From: Archegozetes longisetosus
Taxonomy: Eukaryota > Arthropoda > Arachnida > Sarcoptiformes > Trhypochthoniidae
Reading direction: 5' to 3'
Assembly: GCA_018873245.2 (NCBI GenBank)
Contig: JAEMBT020000005.1
Span: 12,756,001-12,820,000, forward strand
Length of the DNA stretch: 64,000 bases
Part shown: positions 26,404 to 40,460 of the stretch, one piece after another
How positions within the stretch are numbered: position 1 is the first letter of the stretch
How the letters are laid out: every line of letters begins with the position of its first letter
Translations under genes and position numbers: made by a program
The notes under the pieces: generated by a model
What the model was told of the DNA's origin: nothing
Seen by the model: the letters and a program-made list of their open reading frames with translations, nothing else
Databases searched by the model: none

Positions 26404-27519
26404 CTAAGTATTATTTTTTGAAAACTGTTCATATTCTTTAATAAATAACTGTTTAACGTGTTGACACGAGTCCATGAGGTCTCGAAAGCCTCTCTCGAGA
26501 GCGTCGATCGCATTAAGTCCTGAAGTCATCTGTATTTGCATAAGACATATGTTTTCGCTCGGATGAGGCATTGAATAACCACAAAACTTGACATCACTGT
26601 TCTTCACAATCATATATCTAATCGTAAAATCAAGAAAATAATTACCGAAAAGACTTTCATTGAGTAAAAATATCAAAACTTTAGAACGAGTTTATAATTA
26701 ATACTAGACTCAAGACTAGATTTCAACAAAGTTTGGAAACTATCGAAGAACTTTTGATAAGTTTATCATGAATACTGAAAAACTGATAAATACTAGCACT
26801 AAGAATATATCTAATGATTTAAAATGAAAAACTCAGATCGCAATTTTTTCATGCTAAAACTAAAAACCTTAAAACACTGAACAAGACCATATCTAAGCAA
26901 AAACTTAAAATTCAATTACCAAAAATTGTTTTTGCCATAAATAAGATAGACTTATATCAACACAAGCCTTCAGATTATATCTGAACAAATAAAACCCAAA
27001 AACAATTACAGAATAATTTTTATGTATTTAAACTTTATAACTTTGTAAAGTCTGTCATTAGCCCGAACAGAAAATCGAAAATAGGTCATAAAATGTGGTT
27101 TTACTTCAAAAACTTAATATTAAGAAATTTTATAATCAAAACATGTATTTGAGCTAAATCTAAACCAATAAAGTTGAAAAAAATCAAGTAAATTTGTATC
27201 TATTAAGAAGTTGAAAAGTACACGCAAGACTATTACATAGATAAATTAGCCTTTAAAAACTTTTCCACTCTTAAAATCTCTTAACATTGAACAAGTCTAT
27301 AATGATAAAAGGCCTTTAGTCTAAACCTAAACCAATAAAATCGGAAAGGTTTTGTCTGATAAAAATATTTAAAAATATACACGAGACTATTGCGAATGTT
27401 TATCATACTAACCTTAAGGCATTGGCCAGAGTGTGGTCTTCGTCTTTGAACGAAACTATAGCACATTCACCATCGTTTGTGATTTCAACCACATTGAATC
27501 TTGACTTTGATGTTGACAT
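26404..27519 (-). CDS. RNA polymerases I and III subunit RPAC2 (POLR1D / Rpc19 family)
   Basis: Small bacterial-alpha-like subunit shared by RNA polymerases I and III; it pairs with RPAC1 in the assembly platform of the nuclear core enzyme. Two exons, 27519-27413 and 26617-26404, joined across a 795-base intron inside the Arg codon of the conserved 'NALRYMI' string. The product is 106 residues, about the family length. Visible motifs: TLANALRYMIVKN, CGYSMPHPSE (family: FCGY..PHPSE) and a C-terminal helix with DSCQHV. The start at 27519 is the first ATG of the frame. No breaks. It is transcribed toward the LSF/CP2 gene. Confidence 0.95.
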
Positions 27520-28484
27520 CTCTGTATTTATTTTAGTTATTTATTCATTTGTTTGGAAACTTCGTTAACACGTGCTTCCCATTTGTTGACCTATGCCTTG
27601 TAGTTCAGATTAATCAATAGTGTGTACAATTTATAGCACCAACGCTTACGTCTTTTATGTTGCGCTTATTGAGGGACCTGCTCCGAATTACTTTCAATAA
27701 GTTATCTTCTGACAGATTTCTATTATATTAATATATTATTTGATACAAAAGATACCTAAATCTTTTATACACCTGTATTTAAGAAAAATTAAAACCGAAT
27801 AAAAGTTAATTCAAACTTATATTACGTGTGCCATTGAAGATAGATTCGGTTTTTCTAGACTTAATGATTGAATGATTTATCAACAAACATTTGATATCTA
27901 TTATAAAAGTTAAAAAACTTTAACTTTCTAAATAAGTTTTCTATTTTTAAGCAGCTTCTCGAGATTAAAATTGAGGTACGCTCACGTTCGTTATCTATCT
28001 AGCAATTTACCACCAGCTTACCATTAGTTTTATTCTTACAATTTATAAAATCGATTATTTCTCATTCTGTTTCAAAAAGCTTTAATAAATATAATGAACT
28101 TTGATTACAATTGAATAGTCATTGCTTTCACATAATTTTTGATAGTATGAAAAATATTAAGCAAAAATCGCAAAATCACTATTTGATGCAGTAATTAATT
28201 GAATAATATGAACAAACTTTTCAAACATTATTCTTTCAGTATGGAATACTTTACAACAGATAATAGATTTATAATATAAATATAAAATAAAATAATAATT
28301 TATATGCGATGTAACAAGTTATGATCGGGTCTAGGTTCCGATTATGAATCGTTAAAATGCTTCAAAAAGTGAGAACAAAATTCAACATAAATAAAATAAA
28401 CGAATGGTTAACACGCTTTATAACAAGTTATGATTAGATTAACTTATATATAGATTTAGGTTTAGGTCAAAGCTTAAGTTGAGG
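27520..28484. other. intergenic region upstream of RPAC2 and downstream of anoctamin
   Basis: About 960 AT-rich bases without an open frame. It should contain the RPAC2 promoter and the anoctamin 3'UTR. No element seen. Confidence 0.55.
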
Positions 28485-31400
28485 TTATGAATCGTTCACA
28501 TTAGGCGAATCATTTCTTTTCGGCCTTCTAGCACTTCCCATCTCTTTGGCACGTTTGAACTCTTGTTGCATAATAAGTTCATTAGTGAGATAAGTGTGTT
28601 GTCTCATCTGTTGTCTTAGTTGTTGAGGAACATCAGGGATAACCCAACGCATCAGTGAAGTCAGTGTCGCGATCACGTTCTCGAATATGACCACAAACGC
28701 CAATCGAACTGCTAATAGTCGCCAATAATAAGCAGTCGGTTTGTAGACCCGATCGGCGGGTGCCCACGGAGGTTCTCGATAATCAGCATAACTGAAATTA
28801 ACCAATAAGAGGTGTCTTACAATACTCAACAAGTTTTTTGTCAAATTTTTTGGCTTTACTCATGTTTTTATATGTGTTACAGAATCTCTTAATCGTGTGA
28901 AGAAGTTAAATTCTTATAAAAATTATAAACGTTTTTTATAAGTTTTTTGCTCATATCTTCTTAAGTTCTGCCTATGAATTGATACTTTTAAACACGTTTC
29001 ATACCAAATACAAATAAAAGTCGAAAAAACGTTTTATAACTTTTATCATAAAATCTAATTTATAAGCCAATGATGGTGAATTTGAAATTTGGCACTCTTA
29101 TTTAATTAAGCAAATATTAGTTGAAACCCTCGCATTGTTTAGCGTAAACTTTACTGTCACTTCATTCAGAAAGTAAAATCCATTTAAAATAGTGACTTTC
29201 AATCTATCGCTACCATCGATAGTGAAGTAAGATTTCAAAATTAAAGCATTAAAAGTTACGTAAAGTTGGACTTACACGCAATTATCGAGTTTACTTTCGT
29301 CATTGCCTAGTTTTAAGTGGCTATTAGCTAGTTTGGCATCGAAGAAAGAAAGCGTTGAATTGATGTAGTTGTTAAGGTTTCCGTGTTCGAAGTAGTAGAA
29401 AATTCGAGGCACGAACTCGGTGGTAAATGCTATTATCATTGCATTTGTAATCACTGATAGTTTGCCGATTGAGTCTAAAATTCGATACCAAATACCAATA
29501 TTTTTAACTCTAATGAAACACAAGCAATAATTAACAAAAAAAGTCTAAATTAATCGATGTCTAAAATGATAGAAACCTTTGTGCAACTGGTCTCTTAAAG
29601 GCTAAGATCATTTTCTTAGCATCTAATCGTATTTCAAATATATTATTAATTAAAGCGAAAAGCGGTGCTAATGGAAAAGCAGACACGAATATAGTGACAA
29701 AACCAAATTGAATAACCATTTCCAGGTATTCGTAGAATAGTGAAGTTGGTCCCCAGTTGGCTAATACAAAGTCGTCCTCCCATTGCGGAACATTTAGCGT
29801 CTCAATCGAGTCGTCATTTCTATACTTCCATTTCTTAAAAAGTCGTTTAATAACAGGAAACCCCATTTCCATTAGAGCATTAATGGTTTGCTTCCCCACC
29901 ATTATTATTGATAACTGGATGGCTAACTCTAATAGACATCCACCTTAAGAAAATATTACCAGATATTAGTGGAATTATATCGAATATGAAGCAAATTTAA
30001 AATAAATTTCATTGCAATAAGTCTGTTAGAAATTTTAAAGATTAAATATTTTTTCCTTGAAGAACGGAATAGGTGACAGATTTTAGAGCATTCACTTATC
30101 CTGTACTTATCTGGCTATTTTCAGGAAAATTTTTAACTTATATTCAATTTTCAGATTATATTAAAACTTTTTGAGCTATAAGAATTTTGTGGAACTGAAA
30201 GAATTCTTCAAACCTGTTCCGCATTCCTCTTGAGTAAGAGATTCATCATTGAATTCTCCTGGATGTCCAATAAATCTTCCCTTAAAGAAAGCAATATAAA
30301 ATATCGACGAATAATAGTTCACAAATTGCAATAAAAACATCTTAAGCGTTAGCGAATTATCGAATTCAGTCTGAGTTCTGGGCATTTCTAGTTCTGTCAA
30401 ATAGTATGCAACTCTGGAATAAATCTGATTCAGTATTAAAATGCAAATCAGATTAAGAGCAGCTGCTGTCGAGGCTGTGATTATCGATGAGTACTTTTGC
30501 AAAAATCCATATTCAATAACTTTGTTGCCGTCCCTTTTGATTCTCATCGCACCACGAATTGAGGCGCGATAGACAATGACCGACATTACGGACCCGAGAG
30601 CTACAAATACTAGTAGAAATACGACCGAAGCCGAGAGTATTGTGTATGGTAGTTGTTTCTTCCAAAATGGGATGTGAGGTTCATACATTCGGGTTATTAC
30701 GTTTAGTTTTCTGTTTGCTACGTTTGATAGGCGAGCCTTTTGTTAGATAAGAATAAGTTTTAGAAAAATCATGCTTTATTTAATAAGGTCTCTATAGAAG
30801 TAGTTTTAGTCAGAGATGTCTTAACAAGAACTAATCTTATTGTTGAACACGCCCAGAATAAGTAATGGTGTGACGAGAAGTCAAAACGTTCTTTGAATGA
30901 GTGCTCGTTCAACGTTATATCATTTTAACATTATGACATTTTAGTTTATATATTGTCGAACGCACTCTTATCTCGAAATCTTTTGAGAGTGGAATAAATA
31001 AATAAGAAATAACTTTAAGGTGCCTCTAATAGAGCTTTACATACTAATTGAATTTTTGTCACCTGAAAAATTTCTCATTTATAAAATAATCAATAAATTG
31101 ATCTACTTACCAAAAGAGCTCAAACTTTCAAGTATAGACTCAAGATAGATTCGAAAAATAACTTACAAGTGTTCGTTCAACAATACAGATACTTTTCTAT
31201 AAGAGATCTCTGATTAATAGTCTAAAAGCTTTAATTACCAAATATTCAGGTCTGGGATACTCTTCGACTGCATCGAAATTAGACAAATCCCATCTATAGG
31301 TAATCCTTGCAGAATATCTTTTCCACATTTCAAGATAAACAGTAGCCCAAAGAGACATAAATATAGCGAAGAAAACAGTGGCCGGATTATCAAACAAATA

Positions 31401-34400
31401 GTTAGTTCGGGTATAAGTACACGATTCAGACAATTTAGTGAAATTGCAATCGTGTGCACATTGAGGACACAGAGGAATCTGATCGTAGGTTCCATTGCAG
31501 ACTGCAATCGATGGCGCGTCGCTGTCAAGTGTTACCGAACCGAATAGAAAGCATAGGACGCCCACTATTGAAGCCGGGATTAGCATTGAGGTATAGAATC
31601 CAAGCCATGCGAAATAAATAGCTATCTTTACTCCGAAATAGCGTCGAATTTCATCCAATGGCTGTTTTTGAATACTTGTGAGATTGAGGCCCAGGACTCG
31701 AGTAGCTGACGACGAGGGGAGCGCAGGTCGGATTTGATTTTGCCTTTAATTAAGAATATTATAACAATTACTATTAAATTCTTTCATATTTGTTTTGACT
31801 TTTCTTCAACTTTTCGCTGACTTTGAAAATTTCTATTAATCTTCTTATTAAAAAAATGTCAATTTCATTCAAGAATTACAGATATTGAAAAATTTCATGA
31901 TCTTATAACTCTCGAGAATATTCTGTAAGGATTAGAAACAGCTTCTGACTATAGGCATTTCCATTAAAAGTTCTAGTTTAAGTAAATAGAATTTTATGCA
32001 TAAAAATGATATAGATAGAAATTTTGTATGTAAATAATTCTTGAGAACTCGATTCTTTAGGGAACATTTGGGAAATAAGCTTTGAATATCTAAATCAATA
32101 ATGAAATCTTATCAAGAAACTTCTCAGAATAAAAGTTCATAATTTTCAGGCCTTAGTATTAATCCTAATAAGTACTAAAATCTTTTACCTAAAGTATTGA
32201 TATGAATTATTTGGAGAAATGAATCGAGAAAAGTATAACAAAAAAACGAACAAAAGCTTTAAATACCGTCATGTAATGGATATGCGGCAATATAGATCTT
32301 ATCAGACAGCAACTTATTAATACCAAACTCTGAGGCGTCGTTTAGGTTAGGGGAAAAACTTTTACGCTTAAGAATAAATTCGATGACTTGTGCTCTTTGT
32401 GCGGTTGAGAAGAATTGCTCCTTTGTGGCGGGATATCAAACAAGTACTCTTTATCCCTTGAATAAGCGGCAGTGAATCTCATGGAATGGTCTTCATCCTC
32501 ATCGAACAACATCTTCCATGAAGTCTGGATAGTCTTCATAGGCATCTTAAGCTTCATTATTTCTGCATATCTGGTCAACACATTCCATGGTGTGTATATC
32601 TTAACGAACATATAACTAGCTCCCCCTAGATCTTCAGTGTATTCTAGTTGTAGGCCTTCCTCGCGAAGATTTGACTGAACAAAATGATAATAAGAGACTT
32701 TATATTGTGCTAAACTATAACTTTGAATAAAGAAATATACTTTTTGAAAAACAAAAAAGCCTAATTTAAAAAAGCATAAAAATTAAACAAAAGCAGTTTA
32801 TTATGATCATTTTGGGTGTAAAAAATATTTAAGATTAGTATGAAGTCTCTGACGATCATTAAAGTTATTGATAATTAAAAATCGATAGAAAATTGTTCTC
32901 AGTATCAAGCGTAAAGTACTGAATAAAGCAACACGTTTTTATAATATAGGTCTGATAATTAACTTTTGCTCTATTTTTCATAAGCTAATTCTTAACGAAT
33001 CAAAAAATCAATACTAGAATAAAAATATTTACTTCAAACACATTTCTCGCTTCAGCTGCAGACGAATCCTCAGACTTAACATTATTTGGTTTGACGTAAA
33101 CTAAAACATAATCAACTCTTCGTTTTCCATCATCGAAGAAATGGTTTCCACGACTTTTCGAATTTCTTATTCTTTCCAAATGTATAGTTTCGTGAGAATT
33201 GTTTCTGCCCTTATTCGCTGGATTTCCGTTTCGTATTTTATCGTTGTCTTGAGATGATATTAACAGGCTCTCGATATTTTCAATATAACCATGAGTCGAT
33301 TGATCTGCACTTGAATTTCCATTGTCACTATTGGTATACAAGTTTTCGGCTAGACTTGTTTCGTCTCCATGTATTACTTTTTCAACTAGCATTTCAAATA
33401 AATCAGTTATTTTACATTAATTATTTTTCGAATCAACATCTTACAACATCAAAGTAGATCATTTCTATCAGTATATTAATTTGGAAAAGTATGCGAAACT
33501 CAATTATTTTGAAGTCTAGAAAAAACAAATTAACTTGAAAGAAAAAAATACAGAAAAACTCAATCAATCATAGGCTCAGCTTTAGGTGTGAGTAATAAAC
33601 ATTTCGATAAGAATTAATAAATCTTTAATCATTAAGTTATAAATGATATAAAGACAGCATAAATAAATAAAATCATTTGTTCTATAAAGCAAGTAAAGAA
33701 TATTCTCATTACTATCTCACATAAAAGTTTGAAACAAGGTTCGAATTTAAGAAAATATTATGTTACTAATGAGTCGAGCTTTATGTGTTGAATATACTTA
33801 GATGTTTTATATTACTTCTTTGATAAAATAGCTTGAGGATGAACTTTTTCTAAATAATTATACATCTTTAATAGTATAAACATCAATAACTACGTGATCA
33901 ATAAGTTTTAGGTAAGTTAGAAGAAGACTCAAATAGCTTTTGAGGCAAAGTTTTGCTACGCTTCAAGCTTAAAACATATTCTTTGTTTGATAGACTTTCT
34001 CTTTTCAATTGAACAAAGTGGAGGTAAAAATTCGATCCTATTACTTTTGAAGTTTTAGTTTATGAATTTTTACAAGAAACTAGGATAAAACTTAAATATT
34101 TAAGTAGAGAGACAGTTCTTTACAAGCTTATATTGTTTTTATCCCGGCCTTCAAAATCTTGCATTTCTTTTTTGTATTATTGATTTTTGTAATTCTTGGG
34201 AAAAACTATATTAATTTTATGACTGGTTATTAAAAATGATAATCGAAACAGAATTTTGCTCGAAATACTCTCTGAAAAGCTTTTATTTTGTTGGTTTTGA
34301 GTCAATAAATTTAAATTTCTTATAAACGTAATCCTAATTACAATATAAGTGATATAATTTTAAAGTTACGGTAACTTATGCAACAAATTTCTCAAAGTAA

Positions 34401-37400
34401 ATGCATATAAAGTTGATTAAAATTTCAGATTTGAAATTTGATTGCACTTTTTCATGAAGTTATGCTAAAAATTGAAACGAGATATTCGAACATGTTAGAC
34501 AAGAAAAACAATTGCAACCAAATTTTTAGAAAATAAGTTTTTGAGTATATTTTCTCGTTCATATATAGTTATTATTTTTCTTATTTTTAAAATAAGTTTT
34601 CATACATTTACAAACTGGTCGATATACACATAACACCGATTTATATATTTAAGTGTGTGATGCTATTAATATAAACAACTTATTGCAATTCGGTGTTAAT
34701 CATTTGAAAGCATGTATTTTCTTGTATATCGTTATTGATTTAAACCATTTTGTTGTAGTGAAAATATTATTTGGACTAACATAACTAATAGAGAGTGACA
34801 GATATTTTAATGGCTTTCAACTTAGAATAAATGTCTAATAGTAACTAGCGATCACTTGAATAACACAATTAGAGTACCAGTATATCGTCTAAATAGTCTT
34901 AACATTCGATACTATTATAGATTTTAGATTAAGGACATTTAAGAATATATTATCTTTTATAACTTTAGTTATAAGAATATAGCGTTACTTAAAGCAATTT
35001 CATTTATCAACCTTATGTCTAAATAAATCAATTCAATCAATTCTCCCAATTTTATAATTCAATTATTAAGAAATATTGTCAACTTTGAATGAGTTATGAA
35101 AAATATTTATCAGATTCTTATTCAAAATATATATATTTACATATATTCCGTAATTATCATAAGTTTAACCGATTAAAATACTTCAAATATATTTAGTTAT
35201 TTATGATTCAAGTTTTGAAATGGTACAATTATTTGAAGAGAATTTCTCAGAAAGCTTATCTTAAGTATAATGATTTAAACAGATCAAGCCTTGTTCATAT
35301 TATTTATCATGCTATCTATTTCTTCAAGCTTTGGTCATGCAAAATTTATGTCTTCATTATTATTAGTACTGAATCCATAAATAACTATCGAATTATCGAT
35401 TAGGTTTTAAGAAGTTTGATTCGATATGATTTTTAGAAACTAAGATTTAGTCATTAAACCTACTTTTGCAACTTCTATGCTATTTAGTTGAGCAAATTTT
35501 TTGAATTTGTTTTTATGCTGGTATACAAATAAATTGATGCTTGCAAACAATAGCAATAAAACTTAATGATGATTAACTTTTGGCAATGCTGTGAGCGTCA
35601 TATTTATGTCAGCATTTAGTTTGAGCTATAATTTCAATAAATGGTAGAAATTCAATATGGAGTCAAATTTTTATCCTTTATTGGTGCGAACTGTGCCTTA
35701 GATGCTATTTTATTGAAGTTCTAGGAGATCATTTTTCTTTAATATTACGCATCGATTTGGAATTAATAATGAATAAAGTCTAAGAATAATGAATAAAAAC
35801 GTATGAGACTAGGAGCCGTATTCTGAGTTCTGTCTTTAAGCTCGATCTCAATGAAAGTTAGACTTGAAAACACAAATTTCAATAGCACTCAGTCTAACTT
35901 TCGTCGAGATCGAGCTTAAAACAGAACTCAGAATACGGCTCTAAATGAATACTTTTTTGAAAAAGAAGAGCCTTAGGTTTAAGATTAAAATAGTAAAAGT
36001 TATACATTAAGATATATACACATATAAGTTTTAATTTCATTTAATTATTCAACTCTTATTAAATGGCAAAATAATATAGAGATAAATAGTTCATAGATCT
36101 TATCGCGAAAAGTATTTAGATTTTACCTACAATAACAACACATGAATGATTTGGCTACTTTACAAATAGTTACTATTAGTGCTAACTCTCATTCATATCA
36201 ACCTATACTAGGGTCAAGCTAAAAGATTGATTGGGTTATTAAATTAGGACTAGTTCTAAACCTTTAGTAATTGGGATTCCCTTTCAATGTAGTGTTTAAT
36301 GCTTTTTATACTCTTAATCCTAAACCTAAGGCTATTCTTCAAAAAAAGTATTCAAATCTTATTACTTAAAACCATCGGTTTTCAGTTAAAACACATCACT
36401 GAAATGGTGTTCAAACAAACTATTTGTATTTTAAATACCCAATCTTGCGATGCAATTAAAACTGAAATTTTTTAAACAAACTTAAAAAAGGTTCTGAAAA
36501 TATGATTAAAAGTTAAACTCAGTCTTGAAAATGATGATTAATCCTAAATTTATTTTGCCATTTCTAACGCTACGTTTTTAAGATTACAATTGGTTAATAA
36601 AAGTTGATTTTGAAACATTAAAGCTTGTAAACGATTTGACTTGTGATTAAAATTACAAAAGCATTAAAGGCTTAACTGCTTTAACTGAGGAAACTTTAAA
36701 GAACGGACAGTTTGTTAGCATTAATTGAATAATAGAATTTATTACTTTAAGTCCAAAACTCCAAATTTTCGACGTTTTCACATTAAAAACAATAAAAAAT
36801 CAAGTCCAAAGTTATCAAAAGAAAAATTTTATTTTAGGCTAGTTTTCTGTAAACATTTAGTTCGTTGTCTTTCCAAAAGATCAAAATAATATGATTTATG
36901 AGGGCTTTGAAAATTGAAACGTGACCCAAGTTTCTTGCGTCTGGTCAATCTTAATGAAAAATTTCATATCAATTGTTTGCATCCATAAAGTTATAATAAC
37001 AAGTATTATTTACTACTTATCATAAATTGATTCAGTAAGTAATTTAGCTAATGTTATACACTGTTTCCGTTTACTAGACTTTTCATTAGTTTTCAAACTT
37101 ATATTCAAGCGATATATCACGTGAAGTATTCGATCATAATGTGTTATATGTTAGAAACTACATGACATGTCCTGCAAAACTCAAAGTTGTCGATTATTGT
37201 TTCTATTATTTACTCGAAGTCATTTAGTCTGAAAACACGAGTTATTCCCTGAAAACATCGATTATTTAAAAAGCGAAATTTTTATTTACGCAGTCTGTAA
37301 GATATAGCTTGAGATAGCTAGTTTAAGGTAAAGTAACACGAATTTGCACGAGTTTCATTGCGAAATAGCTGACGACAATTTAATGGTCTGAACAATGCAT

Positions 37401-40400
37401 TTGTTGTGTTTGTAAGAAAAATCAATTTATTTACCAATGCACTGATACTTTACTTATTATATGGGATCATATTCCACTAGATTCCAGCAAATGTTGCATA
37501 ACTCATTAATGCAACAGAAAAGTGTTTTTTCTAATCAAGTATAGGAGTGCAATTTGTTCAAGTAATTCCGAAAAATTCTATCTGTAAAGCTTATCTTCAG
37601 TTTTCGCAAACTTCACTCAGTATTAAAGAGTTTAAAAAAGAGTTGCAAATCATCTGCCAATCAGTTCAATATATAAAGTTCAACAAAAACAAATTAATTG
37701 CTCAAGAGTATTTTAATTAGAGTTAATAATGCACTTCAACCTAAACAATATTTAACTGATAAGAGATTTTTGAAAAATTGACAAACATTTTGTCTCCTAT
37801 GAGCCAAAGTATGTCTTTGAGACTCTTTGTGAAGGATTGCATTTGTCTGAGTAATAGTTAAAGTTAGCTTTCCAGCTTTTAAATAATACGCCAGTTTGGT
37901 AAAGATCTAAACTTCATTACAAACATTTATACAATGCAAAGAAGCTTCTCTTCTGTTAGAAGTCTAAGATTTTTTGCAACTCTACAAATAATTTAAAACT
38001 ACGAAATCACTATGAACTATGTTTAATGATCTGATATCTACTCAATCGTTTACGTGAAGTAAGTTGTCAAATAGTGATAGTTTTGAACAGACAATTTAAA
38101 TTTGATGACTCCCTAAATTTGAAGCTCTATTTTTAGTCATAACTGCTTTCTTAAACAATACAACAGAGAGACTTGAAAATCCATATTCAAAACTCAGGAC
38201 TTCTTAATTGATTTACAATCTAAACTGATATCAATCGAAACCAATAAGAAAAAGTTCTGGAAATTGTTCGTGCGTGCAGTTTTAAAACAAATTTTGGCTC
38301 AAATTCTATATAAAAGTCTTTATACTGACCGAAACTTTTATCAAACTTTCCATCGTCAGTGCTATAATCCTTAATAATAACAGGAGTACTAGTAGTATCA
38401 AAACTATTCAAAGAAGTCAGTTTTGGTTCATTTCTTAGATAATTTTGTGTATTAAGTTTAGTCACAGCTGGATCTTCAACGAACACCGGATTAATAGTAG
38501 CTGAAACTGATTCTCTGTGAATCGGAGTCGACACTCTGGACGAATGTGAGGTCACACTCAACCGACTGATCACATTCTTTGCCATATTTAAAATTAATAT
38601 TCGAATAAATATTTTCTTATTTGATATTTTCTCCAAATGATCTAAAATAGGTGAATCTGAATATGTAAATAATTATCTATAACATTATTTTCTAGAAAAA
38701 TATATCTTATATTTGTTTATATTAAACGAGCAATATTTCAAAAATATCTAATCGATTTTTAAGCACAACATTCTTATAATATGCATAGCAATCAAATTCA
38801 GTTCACTTTCAATATAAAACAAGTAATTTGAGGCCAAATCCATGTTTATAAGAATCGAAATCTTCTTATACTAATAGAAATTCTTCAATCAAATATTAAC
38901 AATTAGTTAACAAACAGGAATTGCACTTAGTGTATGCCAAAATCAAATATGTTTTAGATTATAGTGTCATAAAGTCGGAGACAGACTTTATTTTCTCTGC
39001 ATCTCGTTCTCATTTCATCATCAAAGATTGAGAGGATGCGCTCTTGGAGTGGTAGATATCACGCAGAAGTACTTATTTCTTCTCCCTATAAACTTTATTC
39101 CCACATAAGCTTTTTGTATACGTAATGATTGATTGACTTATTCTGTGTATGTATTCGACTCGATATTTATTCTAACTTTCTAGAAGATAAAAATCATTTA
39201 AATAAAAAATATATAAAATAATATTTTGTATAGAAAAGCAATTTTTATCTACTCAATAAGCATTCTCGACTGCATTATTCTCTCCATATTCTTTACACGA
39301 ACTTTTGTTTCAAATATTTTCTACTTATAGTTTTGCTCAAAACTTGTCCATTATTGTGCAAATTGTGACGCAAGTGGCTTTTAACGATAATTTGAGAATA
39401 TACTTAAGGAGAATTTTGTTTATAAAAATTGTATGATTGCCATAGCAATAATGCTCATTATTCTTGGTCTAAGCATTTGTGATATACACACCAGTTTGCT
39501 ATATATCTCTTGTAAATAAGATGAAAAATGCAAATAAAAATTTTAATTCTAGAAATTAAATTATTTCTACGTATATCTCAATTTTTACTTATGGAATATT
39601 CTGTTTAACTCTCATTCAACGAGGTTATAGCATTTAGTGTGATAAAGCTTTTTAAGGTCAATATATTTAAAGATAGACTTAAAATAGATATTTAGAAACC
39701 TATAACCTTTTACCAGTGCTTAAATTATTCTTTGAATTGAGTAAAAAACTGCACAAAATCGAATTATTCATAAAAAGTTCAAGGCTTTGACAATTTCTTT
39801 TGCAAAACAATAGCTGTGAAGATAAAGTGAACTTGCATATAGCAATAAATTAAGAATAAGAAGTTATTTCGAAATTCTCACATTAAAGCAGTAATTAATT
39901 ATCTATTATTAGAGAGAGAATAGCAAATTTATATTATTCTTATACATAATTAAGTTAATACTGAAAATAGCATCAAGTTATGGCAAACTTTCTTTTTTCA
40001 ACCAAAATAAAGCGAAGATATGGACATTTGACCTAAAATTTCTTGAATTTTTATTCTTCATAAATTTTAAAAGAATTAATATTTTCCTTTCCTTCAAAAC
40101 TTTTGAGCATTGGTTAGTTTAAAGAACTGAAAATTTGAATATCTCAAAAGTTTAGTTTTGCACAAAACAATCAATATTAATAAACTTTAGAGCTACCTGC
40201 AAGTCATTAGAAGACTTCTTTAAGTTCTAAACTAATTGACGAAACACTGGTTTATCATTGATCTGACATTAAGTGATTTTTGCATAGAAAATTATTTTTA
40301 AAGTGATAGTAAACTTATAAAAGATTAATTTGTAAAACCTATTGTTCTTACCTAGTTTAATGTTTTCTAATGAATAAACTCTAGCAAAATGCCTCGAAAA

Positions 40401-40460
40401 CATTTGTCTATAACCACAATTTCTATCTAAAAATAAGTCTCTTTTCATCGAAACCTTCAT
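28485..40460 (-). CDS. anoctamin / TMEM16 calcium-activated channel-scramblase, with two frame breaks
   Basis: Membrane channel or lipid scramblase. Core exons: 33385-33033, 32674-32267, 31743-31239, 30736-30214, 29943-29577, 29509-29276 and 28791-28485. Two upstream exons (40460-40352, 38641-38330) join in phase at both junctions and are my inferred N-terminus, about 1040 residues in all. Recognisable blocks: RRVDYVLVY, YAAYPLHDG-type string, IRRYFGVK, PRPEYL, CLLELAIQLS, YLEMVIQFGFV, EIRLDAKK, RPVAQRVKNIGIW, YADYREPPW. All six calcium-site acids/amide expected in TM6-8 are present (N and E in INALMEM, both E in EYLEM, E and D in EIRLDA). Oddity: one base is missing at the GGG at 32430-32432 and one at the T5 run at 31665-31669. 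Both break the frame, and both would be mended by a single extra base in the run. The exact anoctamin subtype is unclear. Confidence 0.85.
33386..38329. other. putative long intron of the anoctamin gene
   Basis: If the upstream exons belong to the anoctamin gene, this is its largest intron (4.9 kb). It is AT-rich, without coding potential I trust, and holds the foldback element at 35813-35941. Confidence 0.5.
35813..35941. mobile_element. 129-bp foldback (hairpin) element
   Basis: The first 52 bases, starting GAGCCGTATTCTGAGTTCTG, are nearly the exact reverse complement of the last 52, with only a few mismatches. About 25 bases form the loop. It is much more regular than its AT-rich surroundings and has no open frame. 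Probably a MITE-like insertion; the ends lie next to TA dinucleotides (CTAG / CTAA). Confidence 0.85.

Noticed and set aside
35203..35403. 66-aa open frame
   Set aside because: AT-rich low-complexity frame without borders or motifs.
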